A stretch of DNA of 18,200 bases from Bacillota bacterium (GCA_009780625.1 WQZR01000011.1:1-18200), one strand, 5' to 3'. Positions 1 to 7,314 are shown, counted from the first letter of the stretch. Notes: generated by a model not told the origin, from the sequence alone. Numbers and translations: made by a program.

Positions 1-5
1 AAAAA

Positions 6-461
6 ATGAAATCAAACGTAAGAAAAGCAACAGAACTTATTCTAATCATTCTAGGCGGAGTTGGAATTATCACATGCATTGTGATGATGGCACTATCATA
101 TCCAATCGGAGTGTTCTTTGTGGAGTTGATTGAAGCAGACCTAAACGCAAATGGTCAAACACTTGCAGACCCAGATGGAACGCTTGCACTTTTCATCACA
201 ATTTGGATTGTGATGTATGCACTATACATTCCGCTTGAAATTGCAATCATCGTTCTTGGAATTTTGGCAATGAGAAGTACAAAGTTCACAGACAAAACAG
301 TTGGAATAATTGCAATTGTTTATGGAGTTATTCTTGGCGGAATAATTTCACTGATTGCAGGGATTATGCTTCTTATTCAAAAGCCACAAGAAGCCGTTGC
401 ACAACCAGCTCCAGCAATTTCAAATGTTGCACCAGACAGTGACTATCAAGAACTTAAATAA
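6..461 (+). CDS. Small integral membrane protein, DUF4064-like
   Basis: Predicted 151-residue polytopic membrane protein of unknown function. Hydrophobic segments lie at about residues 10-42, 60-88 (possibly two passes) and 98-125, followed by a short Ala/Pro-rich hydrophilic tail. The glycine-rich first and last helices and the size resemble the DUF4064-type small membrane proteins of Firmicutes, but that is a resemblance only. No catalytic motif is visible. The gene begins at the window edge, so its promoter and ribosome binding site are mostly out of view and the start is the first in-frame ATG. It ends just before a strong bidirectional terminator and converges with the SpoIID-like gene, so it is not co-transcribed with it. 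Confidence 0.75.
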   Translation: MKSNVRKATELILIILGGVGIITCIVMMALSYPIGVFFVELIEADLNANGQTLADPDGTLALFITIWIVMYALYIPLEIAIIVLGILAMRSTKFTDKTVGIIAIVYGVILGGIISLIAGIMLLIQKPQEAVAQPAPAISNVAPDSDYQELK

Positions 462-464
462 AAC

Positions 465-489
465 AAAAAACGCCCAAGGGCGTTTTTTT
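465..489. terminator. Bidirectional rho-independent terminator
   Basis: A run of A, the stem ACGCC/GGCGT with a CAAG loop, then a run of T. The A and T tracts on both sides let it work on either strand, ending the membrane protein gene (plus) and the SpoIID-like gene (minus). Confidence 0.9.
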
Positions 490-490
490 A

Positions 491-2275
491 TTACAATAAT
501 GCAGTAAGCGCATTCCAAGTGATTGGTCCAACAATTCCGTCAACAACCAAACCTGCTGCGCGCTGAAATGCCCGCACAGAATTTTCTGTCAGTGGTCCAA
601 AGTTGCCGTCCACACTAAGTGCAGGCACAGATGGGTGCACACGCCTAGAATTGTTTATAAGTTCTTGAAGAGTTCTAACACTAGCTCCTGTGCTTCCACG
701 TCTTAGAAGAACCCCTGGAAACGGCGGTCTAGTCACTGGTGGAAGTTGCGGTGGCTGTGGAACCTGTGGAGGGTTTTGCCCTTCAACTGTTCTGTATACT
801 TCATATAATCTTCTCCATGTTGCCGGTCCAACAATGCCGTCTGCTGTCAAACCAAATCTTCTTTGAAACGCCCGCACAGCATCAGCCGTTGTTGCACCAA
901 ACACAGAATCCATTGCTGGTGCTGGAATGTCTGAGAAAAACTGCGATATATAATTTAGAATAAACTGAGCATGAATCACATCTGCTCCGCGGCTTCCCTG
1001 CCTTATTGTAACCGTTGGCGGGTTTGGGTCTAATCCAATTCTTTGCCCCTCACCGTTTAGTTCAGCCATTTTTGTGACTGCAACAAACAGTTGCGAAATT
1101 CTGTTCCATGTGCTCCGCCCAACCTTTCCATCAACCAAAAGTCTAAAAATTTGTTGAAACGACCTAACCGCAGCAGTTGTGTTTGGACCATAGAAACCAA
1201 ACTCTGACGCAGGTATTGCTGGAATGGCTGGATAGTTTGCACGTATTCTGTTTAGTTGTGTTTGAATTCTTCTGACAGAATCTCCAGTTGCACCTTGCTC
1301 TAAAATGAAACCTGGATAAGTTCCAGTGAAAGTTTCAACTGGTGCAGTGTCCAAAATCAAATCATTTGGATAGAAGTTATGCAAAATTTGAAGAGGCGTC
1401 AGCCCTCTATTTGCAAGCGTCACTGTTCCCCACTGCGAAAGCCCTTTGCAAGTTGTTGTTGTGCCGTTGCAATATGCCGTGAAATATGGGTTTAAAAAAC
1501 CCGCACGCCTTGCATAGACATTAAAAATGTCATCAACAATTTGGCTTATATTGCTAAAGATTGTTCGGTTTGGCACAAACGCTTGGTCCACAGTTGTTGA
1601 ATTGGTTATGTCGAAATTATATCCTCGAGATGGATACCACTCTGTGAAAACTCTGTTTAGAGTAAACGAAACAATTGCATGCACATTTGCAATAATCGAG
1701 TTCGTCGGCCATGTTGGATATATTTCGCTACACGTCACATTTTTTATGTAATCAATAAACCGAACTCTAACAGTTGCCGCAGCAGAATTTGTCGGCACAC
1801 CTAGATGCACCCGCATAAAATCTGGAGCAACAACTCTTGCTGGGTCTGCTGGCGGGTCTCTTTGGTCAGGCGGTGCAACCTGAAGTTGAGGATAAGTTGG
1901 CTGATAAGCCGTTGGTGGTGGAATTATGTATGTATACTCTGTGTCCATTCCGTCTTCAATCGGAAGCATCTCCACAGGTTGAATAGACTCTTGCCCTGCA
2001 AAAACTTCAACATCAATAATATTGATTGTTGCAAAGCCAGGCTTTGATATAAAAATGTCATACACACCATATGGAAGTGGCCCATCTGGGTTTGGAAACA
2101 AAGTCATCTCCATTGATGGAGCGGTGAGTGTCATAACCGCCGATTCCCCGCTTTCGTTTGTAAACCCAGTAAACAAAACATTCCCCTGTTTATCTTTCAC
2201 AGCATATGCTGCGTTTGGAACTGGAATAGCCCCACCCGCCATGCTTGCACTTATAATTAGTGTTCCTGTTGCCAT
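491..2275 (-). CDS. SpoIID-like cell-wall protein with three peptidoglycan-binding domains
   Basis: 594 residues, no signal peptide or membrane segment. Residues 1-105 look like a transthyretin/carboxypeptidase-regulatory beta domain (GVYDIFISKPGF, then a VFAGQ strand). Residues about 150-310 match the SpoIID/LytB fold: SEIYPTWP with Glu184 where SpoIID has its lytic transglycosylase glutamate, a following helix equivalent to ALKAQAVAARTYAL, and GLSQWGTVTLANRG...IL..FYPND equivalent to the family C-terminus. Three PG_binding_1 domains follow at about 326-395, 425-492 and 523-592, each with a DG.(V/F)GP motif, joined by Pro-rich linkers. The ribosome binding site AGGAGAAG precedes the ATG. It is divergent from the amidase gene with a shared promoter region. 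Likely role (inference): peptidoglycan cleavage, or enhancement of the neighbouring amidase, during sporulation. Domain calls are firm for the PG-binding repeats and moderate for the divergent SpoIID part. Confidence 0.85.
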   Translation of the reverse strand: MATGTLIISASMAGGAIPVPNAAYAVKDKQGNVLFTGFTNESGESAVMTLTAPSMEMTLFPNPDGPLPYGVYDIFISKPGFATINIIDVEVFAGQESIQPVEMLPIEDGMDTEYTYIIPPPTAYQPTYPQLQVAPPDQRDPPADPARVVAPDFMRVHLGVPTNSAAATVRVRFIDYIKNVTCSEIYPTWPTNSIIANVHAIVSFTLNRVFTEWYPSRGYNFDITNSTTVDQAFVPNRTIFSNISQIVDDIFNVYARRAGFLNPYFTAYCNGTTTTCKGLSQWGTVTLANRGLTPLQILHNFYPNDLILDTAPVETFTGTYPGFILEQGATGDSVRRIQTQLNRIRANYPAIPAIPASEFGFYGPNTTAAVRSFQQIFRLLVDGKVGRSTWNRISQLFVAVTKMAELNGEGQRIGLDPNPPTVTIRQGSRGADVIHAQFILNYISQFFSDIPAPAMDSVFGATTADAVRAFQRRFGLTADGIVGPATWRRLYEVYRTVEGQNPPQVPQPPQLPPVTRPPFPGVLLRRGSTGASVRTLQELINNSRRVHPSVPALSVDGNFGPLTENSVRAFQRAAGLVVDGIVGPITWNALTALL

Positions 2276-2298
2276 ATGTAATTCTTCTCCTATGTTTT

Positions 2299-2327
2299 TA
2301 TTCTATTTAAAACCAAAACAATATGTG
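2299..2327 (-). promoter_or_regulatory. Sigma-K-like promoter of the SpoIID-like gene
   Basis: Read on the minus strand: CACA (2324-2327), a 16-nt spacer, then AATAGAATA (2299-2307). This fits the sigma-K consensus mACm-N16-CATAnnnTA known from Bacillus, except for A in place of the first C of the -10. The start site would fall about 20 nt before the ATG. The pattern is short, so experimental support is needed. Confidence 0.4.
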
Positions 2328-2339
2328 CTTCATACACTA
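2311..2339 (+). promoter_or_regulatory. Sigma-K-like promoter of the amidase gene
   Basis: AACC (2311-2314), exactly 16 nt, then CATACACTA (2331-2339): a full match to the Bacillus sigma-K consensus mACm-N16-CATAnnnTA. The -10 alone would also fit sigma-E (CATACAmT), but no sigma-E -35 is present at the right distance. No sigma-A promoter is evident. It overlaps the opposite promoter, so both genes are probably expressed in the same compartment. Confidence 0.5.
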
Positions 2340-2344
2340 AGAAT

Positions 2345-2370
2345 GTAGGGTCGCACCTTAGAGAGACCCG
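2345..2370 (+). repeat. Dispersed palindromic repeat, copy 1 (degenerate)
   Basis: Starts GTAGGGTCGCACCT and ends GAGACCCG, with GGGTC/GACCC arms. It shares its head and layout with the copies at 5583-5607 and 13595-13620, but has lost one G of the head and one base pair of the stem. It begins at the expected start of the amidase mRNA and ends directly before the AAGGAG site, so it forms nearly the whole 5' untranslated region. Confidence 0.65.
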
Positions 2371-2381
2371 AAGGAGAATAT

Positions 2382-3368
2382 ATGGCAAGAGTTGTTATAG
2401 ATGCCGGTCACGGAGGCTATGACCCTGGCGCAGTGTTTGGTTCTAGACTAGAAAAAGATGATAACTTAAGAATGGCACTGGCAGTTGGAAACATTCTAAG
2501 AGGTTGCGGAATTGATGTGGTGTATACACGCAGCACCGATGTTTTTGTTCCACTTCTTGAAAGAAGCGCAATAAGCAATCGAGCAAACCCAAACCTGTTT
2601 GTTTCAATACATAGAAATGCTTCAACAAACCCCGCTGCAAACGGAGTTGAAAACTGGGTTGCAACAAATGCTTCGGCTTTTTCTGTTGCTGCAGCAAATT
2701 TAGTTTTAAACCGAGTTGTGGCTGCTGGAGTTCAAAGCAACCGCGGGCTTAAATATGGAACATTTTCAGTTCTAAGGAATACAAACGCACCGGCAATGCT
2801 TTTTGAATATGGCTTTATTTCAAATGCCGAAGACAACCGCCTATTCGACACACGGTTTAACGACTATGCAAGAGCAACTGCCAGCGGAATTATAAGTTCG
2901 CTTGGAAGAAGCTGCCCAGGGGTGACAACACCAACACCGCCAACAACTCAGCCACCGCCGCCTCCAGGAGACTATGTTGAAAACGTTCGGCGAATTCAAA
3001 CGTATTTAAACACTCACTATAACGCAGGGCTTACGGTCGACGGCAACTTTGGACCAGTTTCAAAAAGGGCACTTATTCGTGCATATCAAATGGAGTTAAA
3101 CCGCATGTTTAATGCAGGACTTGCAACCGATGGAATCTGGGGACCAAGAACTCGTGCAGCAACACGCACACTTAGAATTGGCGACAGAAACAACCTTGTC
3201 TGGCTTATGCAGGCAGCGTTATATACAAACGGGTTTTCAACAATTCCAGATGGCTCGTTTGGCCCAATAACAGATGGGCAAGTTCGTGCCTTTCAAAGAG
3301 CACGTGGTTTAGGCATAGACGGACTAGCCGGTCCAAACACATTTGAAAGACTATTCAGATGGGAGTGA
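2382..3368 (+). CDS. N-acetylmuramoyl-L-alanine amidase (Amidase_3) with two PG-binding domains
   Basis: Zinc amidase that cuts the amide bond between muramic acid and the stem peptide. 328 residues. The Amidase_3 domain spans about 1-178: DAGHGG with His10, Glu24 in LEKDDNL, SIHRNA with His77, and catalytic Glu142 in FEYGFISN, so all expected zinc and catalytic residues are present. A Pro/Thr linker (about 179-195) leads to two PG_binding_1 domains (about 197-262 and 265-326). There is no signal peptide; the protein starts at the first strand of the catalytic domain. AAGGAG lies five bases before the ATG. The mother-cell lysin CwlC of Bacillus subtilis is also a leaderless, sigma-K-controlled amidase of this fold, which makes a similar role here a reasonable inference. 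The last 18 bases overlap the convergent ABC gene. Confidence 0.95.
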   Translation: MARVVIDAGHGGYDPGAVFGSRLEKDDNLRMALAVGNILRGCGIDVVYTRSTDVFVPLLERSAISNRANPNLFVSIHRNASTNPAANGVENWVATNASAFSVAAANLVLNRVVAAGVQSNRGLKYGTFSVLRNTNAPAMLFEYGFISNAEDNRLFDTRFNDYARATASGIISSLGRSCPGVTTPTPPTTQPPPPPGDYVENVRRIQTYLNTHYNAGLTVDGNFGPVSKRALIRAYQMELNRMFNAGLATDGIWGPRTRAATRTLRIGDRNNLVWLMQAALYTNGFSTIPDGSFGPITDGQVRAFQRARGLGIDGLAGPNTFERLFRWE

Positions 3369-5159
3369 TTTTTCACTCTCTTCGTTTTCTTGAACTTTTT
3401 CGTTTATTTCTTCAACAAGTCTTGCAATAAGTTCTTCCATTCTGATTTGCTCCACCCTCTCTTCTTCTTCTCTTGCTTTTATTGTTTGAATGTCCTCAAT
3501 GGTTTCTTCGCTTACCATAAGCCCATCTTTAAGTTCAATCACTTTGTCGCAAACACCCGGCTTTGTGATTGCAGCTGTGCGTGACGGAGCAAACACAACC
3601 ATTGTTTTCTTTCCTTTAAGTTTTTTGATTGCCTTAACAACAATCGAACGTTCCATTTTGTTTGTGATGTCATAGAACAACAATGTGTCGCACTTAGCTA
3701 GACACACTCTTGCAAGAACAATCAAATATTTCAAATCGCTTGGAACATCGTCTATGTGAGTGTCATAGCCATTTTTCAACTCCAAAATTCTGTCGTGAAT
3801 ATCAAGTTCATTACAGATTTCATCAACATCTTCTCTTGTGTTTCCAAGAATCTTCAGGTTTCTAATCACGCTGTCTCTAAGCATAAAAGAGTCAGATGTC
3901 ACAACGTTTATGTTTTTGATATAGTTTGAACGCTTATAGTCGTATATATCAAGGTCGCCAAGAAGAATGTTTCCGCTTGTTGGTTTAAGTTCTCTTTTAA
4001 GCATTCTGAAAACCGAAATTCTTCCATCTGCGTTTGAACCATGGATAACTGTCGTTGTGTTTGGAGCAATTGAAAATGTCAGGTTATAAACTGGCGGTTT
4101 ATTTTCGTCGCCATCGCACTCTTCATTTTCATATGTCACATCCAGGAAGTTAATCCCTCCAAAGATATAGTCTTGTTCATATGTTCCGTCAATATTTTCT
4201 TTCTCGGAAAAACTTAGAACTGTTTTAACCCTGTTCACAAAAACGTTTACTTCCTTAAGACTTCTAAACACTTCCATAAAGTCTGTTGCGCCAACAATTC
4301 CTGTTGTTACGTATGGAATGATAATCAAATATTCTGCAAACGTCAAAGAGTCTTGCCCAATCAAAAACACAAGTGCAATTGATATGGCAAAAACGATACC
4401 CATATAGAACACAAAGAACCATGTTCTTATGTGCGAATCTATTTTGTTTCTTTTGTGGTCAAACTTTATGTATTGCCCACTTGTTTCGCCAAAACTTTTT
4501 TCCAGCGCATCTCGCGTTTCGTCGAATGAAATTTTGTCTTTTGCGTTTAAGATGTTCGTCAAAGCTTTATATTGATTATCAATTGCGCTCTTAACCTTCC
4601 CTTGCACTGCTGCAAAGTTACTAAACAATTTGTTTCCAATAAAGAAGTTTATAATTGTTGCACCAACAATCACCAAAGCAACATATGGATTTAGGAAAAT
4701 AACCGCACCAACAGTGATAAGAAGTCTCACAAGGTCTGCAACCTTTAGAGATATTGTGTCTAAGAAACGCGTCACTTCATTCACGTCTGCGTGAATTGTG
4801 TTTAGAATTTGTTCTTCGCTTACTGCTTTAAAGTTTTCTTTCTTTGCCCTAAGCGTTTTTGTGATGATGTTTTGTTGAAGCCTGCAATATGGGTCTTTTC
4901 TAAGAGACGTAAATCTTCTATACATCTGGTCTGCAACAATGTTTCTAAAAACAAGTTGTGCAAATTCGAGTGAAAGGAAAATCATTGCCATCTCTATATT
5001 CCCTTCAGCCAAATTCGAAATTGCCATTGCCGCAAGAAAAGGTCCCAGAACTAAACAAACTCTATGAACAACAGCTAGAAAAAAATAGAAGGCGAACTTT
5101 CTTTTGTCCGGCTTCGTGAACTGCCACCAATTTTTTAACATTCTTAAGTTCTCTTTCAC
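3351..5159 (-). CDS. ABC-exporter-like protein with degenerate nucleotide-binding domain
   Basis: 602 residues with the layout of a type I ABC half-exporter: membrane domain about 20-315 (hydrophobic segments near 22-48, 55-75, 140-180, 248-300) and nucleotide-binding domain about 333-555. The ATPase motifs are lost. Walker A is GSNADGRI (374-381) without the GK[ST] lysine; the LSGGQ position reads VPSDL (472-476); Walker B is TLLFYDIT (492-499) without Asp-Glu; the switch histidine region reads FAPSRTAA (523-530). Strand-helix landmarks such as SGNILLGDLDIYDY and the Q-loop counterpart NVVTSDSFMLRDSVIRNL remain, so the fold is probably kept. A charged coiled coil (about 560-592) ends the protein. 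The frame is open throughout, so it is not a simple pseudogene. Start is GTG with AGGAA ten bases upstream; ATG at residue 7 is an alternative. Substrate unknown. Confidence 0.88.
   Translation of the reverse strand: MKENLRMLKNWWQFTKPDKRKFAFYFFLAVVHRVCLVLGPFLAAMAISNLAEGNIEMAMIFLSLEFAQLVFRNIVADQMYRRFTSLRKDPYCRLQQNIITKTLRAKKENFKAVSEEQILNTIHADVNEVTRFLDTISLKVADLVRLLITVGAVIFLNPYVALVIVGATIINFFIGNKLFSNFAAVQGKVKSAIDNQYKALTNILNAKDKISFDETRDALEKSFGETSGQYIKFDHKRNKIDSHIRTWFFVFYMGIVFAISIALVFLIGQDSLTFAEYLIIIPYVTTGIVGATDFMEVFRSLKEVNVFVNRVKTVLSFSEKENIDGTYEQDYIFGGINFLDVTYENEECDGDENKPPVYNLTFSIAPNTTTVIHGSNADGRISVFRMLKRELKPTSGNILLGDLDIYDYKRSNYIKNINVVTSDSFMLRDSVIRNLKILGNTREDVDEICNELDIHDRILELKNGYDTHIDDVPSDLKYLIVLARVCLAKCDTLLFYDITNKMERSIVVKAIKKLKGKKTMVVFAPSRTAAITKPGVCDKVIELKDGLMVSEETIEDIQTIKAREEEERVEQIRMEELIARLVEEINEKVQENEESEKSLPSE
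3363..3378. terminator. Hairpin at the convergent gene ends
   Basis: GAGTGA-TTTT-TCACTC, a perfect six-pair stem covering the amidase stop codon and the last codons of the ABC gene. The T-rich stretch after it is interrupted, so it is at best a weak terminator for the amidase transcript. Confidence 0.4.
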
Positions 5160-5189
5160 TTTTTTCTACGTTCCTAATCTTCTAAACGC

Positions 5190-5198
5190 AGTATAGCA
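5190..5198 (-). promoter_or_regulatory. Extended -10 promoter of the ABC-like gene
   Basis: TGCTATACT on the minus strand (TATACT at 5190-5195), about 30 nt before the GTG start. No good -35 is seen, as is common for extended -10 promoters. Confidence 0.65.
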
Positions 5199-5208
5199 TA
5201 TATATAAA

Positions 5209-5439
5209 TTATTTCGAAATGCCTTTGCCGCAAGATTCGCAACGAATATCGTCTTGTGGCACTTGAGTTCCGCAGGCGTCGCAAAAACGAACAACTTTTG
5301 CTTTCTCTTTTTCATCTAGACTCTTAAAAAATTTTCTAACTCCAGAAGCAATCTCTGTTGAAACTTGCCCAATGGCAGATGCAACCTGCCCTGCTGCTTC
5401 ATCAATTTGTTTATCTAAACTTTTTTCTTTCTTATCCAT
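5209..5439 (-). CDS. Small zinc-ribbon protein
   Basis: 76 residues when started at the ATG at 5437-5439. The N-terminal half (about 8-47) is a charged amphipathic helix; the C-terminal part is a zinc ribbon with CDAC (Cys53, Cys56) and CESC (Cys67, Cys70). Function unknown; such ribbons bind protein or nucleic acid partners. An in-frame ATG six codons upstream lies across the promoter -10 and is therefore rejected. There is no Shine-Dalgarno sequence: TGCTATACT ends exactly six bases before the ATG, so the mRNA probably begins at or next to the start codon (leaderless). It lies between the microprotein gene and the ABC gene, each with its own promoter. Confidence 0.8.
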   Translation of the reverse strand: MDKKEKSLDKQIDEAAGQVASAIGQVSTEIASGVRKFFKSLDEKEKAKVVRFCDACGTQVPQDDIRCESCGKGISK

Positions 5440-5445
5440 AAATAA

Positions 5446-5454
5446 AGTATAGCA
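5446..5454 (-). promoter_or_regulatory. Leaderless-type promoter of the zinc-ribbon gene
   Basis: Minus strand TGC-TATACT (-10 at 5446-5451), six bases (5440-5445), then ATG. It has the same geometry as the promoters at 5539-5547 and 14789-14797. Confidence 0.7.
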
Positions 5455-5457
5455 CAA

Positions 5458-5532
5458 TTATGCGCCGGCGCCAAATAGTCCGTAAATAACAACAAGAACA
5501 AAAGTTGTCAAAAATAAAATTTCTGTGTACAT
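5458..5532 (-). CDS. 24-residue single-pass membrane microprotein
   Basis: Open frame of 24 codons: a short polar start MYTE, a hydrophobic stretch ILFLTTFVLVVIYGLF (residues 5-20), and the end GAGA before TAA. One transmembrane helix is predicted. Length and composition resemble small subunits that modulate membrane complexes, but I recognise no family. The case for a real gene is the upstream signal: TGC-TAGAAT ends exactly six bases before the ATG, the same arrangement as at two neighbouring longer genes. There is no Shine-Dalgarno sequence. The 3' end contains a GC-rich palindrome encoding the GAGA tail, in contrast to the AT-rich surroundings. It lies between the rny terminator and the zinc-ribbon promoter and otherwise fills an empty gap. 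Confidence 0.6.
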   Translation of the reverse strand: MYTEILFLTTFVLVVIYGLFGAGA

Positions 5533-5538
5533 AAGATT

Positions 5539-5547
5539 ATTCTAGCA
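5539..5547 (-). promoter_or_regulatory. Leaderless-type promoter of the microprotein gene
   Basis: Minus strand TGC-TAGAAT (-10 at 5539-5544), six bases (5533-5538), then ATG at 5530-5532. Confidence 0.55.
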
Positions 5548-5577
5548 GAAGAATTTTAGAAAATCAAGACCCTAATA

Positions 5578-5607
5578 AAAAAGGGTCGCCCATCGGTCGA
5601 CCCCTAC
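5578..5607 (-). terminator. rny terminator formed by the palindromic repeat
   Basis: On the minus strand the stem GGGTCG/CGACCC with a nine-base loop is followed at once by TTTTTTATT. It starts three bases after the rny stop codon. The hairpin is the dispersed repeat itself. Confidence 0.85.
5583..5607 (-). repeat. Dispersed palindromic repeat, copy 2
   Basis: Minus strand: GTAGGGGTCG at the head, CGACCC at the tail, 25 nt in all. Head and arms equal those of copy 3 inside mtaB; only the loop differs. Confidence 0.8.
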
Positions 5608-5609
5608 TT

Positions 5610-7193
5610 CTATTTTGCGTACTCCGAACTTCTGGTTTCTCTAATTACGTTTACTTTGATTTGTCCTGGGTATTCCATTTCAGCTTCAATTTTCTTTGCT
5701 ATCTCTTTTGCCATAAACAACGCCTGAGCATCATCCACTTCATCTGGTTTAACAATAACCCTGATTTCTCTTCCTGCTTGAATTGCGAATGACTTTTCAA
5801 CACCTGTAAAGTCGTTTGCGATGCCTTCAAGTTGCTTAAGCCTCTTCACATAATTCTCAAGGCTTTCTCTTCTTGCCCCTGGGCGTGATGCAGAAATTGC
5901 ATCTGCCGCTGCAACAAGAATTGCTTCAATGCTTGTAAACGGAACGTCTTCGTGGTGAGCTTCAACTGCATGAACCACTGCTTCTGTTTCTTTATATTTT
6001 CTAAGCATCTCAGCACCAAGCTGTGTGTGAGTTCCTTCGTTTTCGTGGTCTAGTGCTTTTCCTAAATCGTGAAGTAAGCCAGCTCGTTTTGCAATCGTCA
6101 CGTTTGCACCAACCTCAGCCGCAAGAAGTCCGGCAATAAAGCAAACTTCCAAACTGTGTTTTAGAACGTTTTGACCATAACTTGTTCTGTATCTTAGACG
6201 CCCAAGAGTTTTAACAACCTCTGGGTGAACGTTAATCAGACCAGATTCCAAAACTGCAAGTTCTCCCGCTTCTTTAATAACTTGGTCAACATCACGTTTT
6301 GCTTTACTAACTAGTTCTTCAATTCTTGCTGGGTGAATTCTTCCGTCGATAATCAACTTCTCAAGTGCTTGTTTTGCAATCTCACGTCTAATTGGGTCAA
6401 ACCCGCTTATTGTGATGCTCTCTGGTGTGTCGTCAATAATAAAGTCCACGCCCGTTGCAGCTTCAAGCGCACGAATGTTTCTTCCTTCACGCCCAATAAT
6501 TCTTCCCTTAACTTCGTCGCTAGGAATTGTCACTGTGCTTGTTGTGATTTCCGCTGTATATTCCCCAGCCATTCTTTGAATGCTGTGAGAAATAATTTCT
6601 TTTGCAACCTTTGTTGAATCTTCTTTTGCTTTACGCTCAATGTCCTTAACAATAATTGCCGCTTCTTTTTTTGCTTCGCCTTCAATCAGGCTTATAACTT
6701 CTTTCTTTGCTTCTTCTTTTGAAAGTTTTGCAACTTTCGTCAACTTGTCTAAAGCCTCATTTTTCGCTTTTTCAACTTCGTCTTTTTGACGAGCCAAACT
6801 TTCTTTTTCTGAAGCAAGGTCTTGCTTTGTTTTCTCGCTTCTTTCTTCGTCTTTTGCGATGGCTGCCTTTTGGCTTTCCATCTGTTGTTTTTCTAAATTG
6901 ATTCTATCTTGCTGTCTTTCAAGGTCTAGTCTTTTGTTATGGAATTCTTCCTGACTGTCTTTTGTAAGTTTCAAAGCTTCTTCTTTTGCTTCGATTACAG
7001 CATTTTGTTTTACAACCTTTGCTTCTTGATATGCCTCTGAAATCACTCGTGCTGCAGTTTTATCTGCCGCGTTTTTTTTGTTTACATATAAAACTTGTCT
7101 AACAACAAACCCTATAGCAAGCCCCAACACGCCAGCAACAACTCCAGAAATGATTGCAGGAGCACTAGAAGCCAACATTGCTAGTGTTAACAT
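5610..7193 (-). CDS. rny: Ribonuclease Y
   Basis: Membrane-anchored endoribonuclease that starts mRNA decay in Firmicutes. 527 residues, close to the family norm. Order: N-terminal transmembrane helix (about 9-36), long charged coiled coil (about 45-205), KH RNA-binding domain (about 218-280, with GREG at 234-237), and HD metal-dependent hydrolase domain with His346, His375-Asp376 (LLHDLGK), His413-His414 and Asp432. All landmark residues are present. AAGGAGAG precedes the ATG. It has its own sigma-A promoter upstream and a terminator made from a dispersed repeat downstream, so it is a single-gene unit. PNPase, which acts with RNase Y in decay in Bacillus, is encoded nearby. Confidence 0.98.
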   Translation of the reverse strand: MLTLAMLASSAPAIISGVVAGVLGLAIGFVVRQVLYVNKKNAADKTAARVISEAYQEAKVVKQNAVIEAKEEALKLTKDSQEEFHNKRLDLERQQDRINLEKQQMESQKAAIAKDEERSEKTKQDLASEKESLARQKDEVEKAKNEALDKLTKVAKLSKEEAKKEVISLIEGEAKKEAAIIVKDIERKAKEDSTKVAKEIISHSIQRMAGEYTAEITTSTVTIPSDEVKGRIIGREGRNIRALEAATGVDFIIDDTPESITISGFDPIRREIAKQALEKLIIDGRIHPARIEELVSKAKRDVDQVIKEAGELAVLESGLINVHPEVVKTLGRLRYRTSYGQNVLKHSLEVCFIAGLLAAEVGANVTIAKRAGLLHDLGKALDHENEGTHTQLGAEMLRKYKETEAVVHAVEAHHEDVPFTSIEAILVAAADAISASRPGARRESLENYVKRLKQLEGIANDFTGVEKSFAIQAGREIRVIVKPDEVDDAQALFMAKEIAKKIEAEMEYPGQIKVNVIRETRSSEYAK

Positions 7194-7314
7194 CTTTCTC
7201 TCCTTATTTTTTAGCCCTAGATTTTCCCTAATTCTATATATTTAATAAATTTAAAACTTTTTCAAACTTTTTTTATGTATATCGTAAATGGGAACAACCC
7301 TAAAACTCTTTCAT

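Noticed and set aside
2331..2338. Sigma-E promoter for the amidase
   Set aside because: CATACACT fits the sigma-E -10, but the expected -35 position reads AAACCAA; the sigma-K pattern fits both boxes.
5461..5472. GC-rich palindrome as a terminator
   Set aside because: No T run follows on either strand, and on the minus strand it is the coding end of the 24-residue frame.
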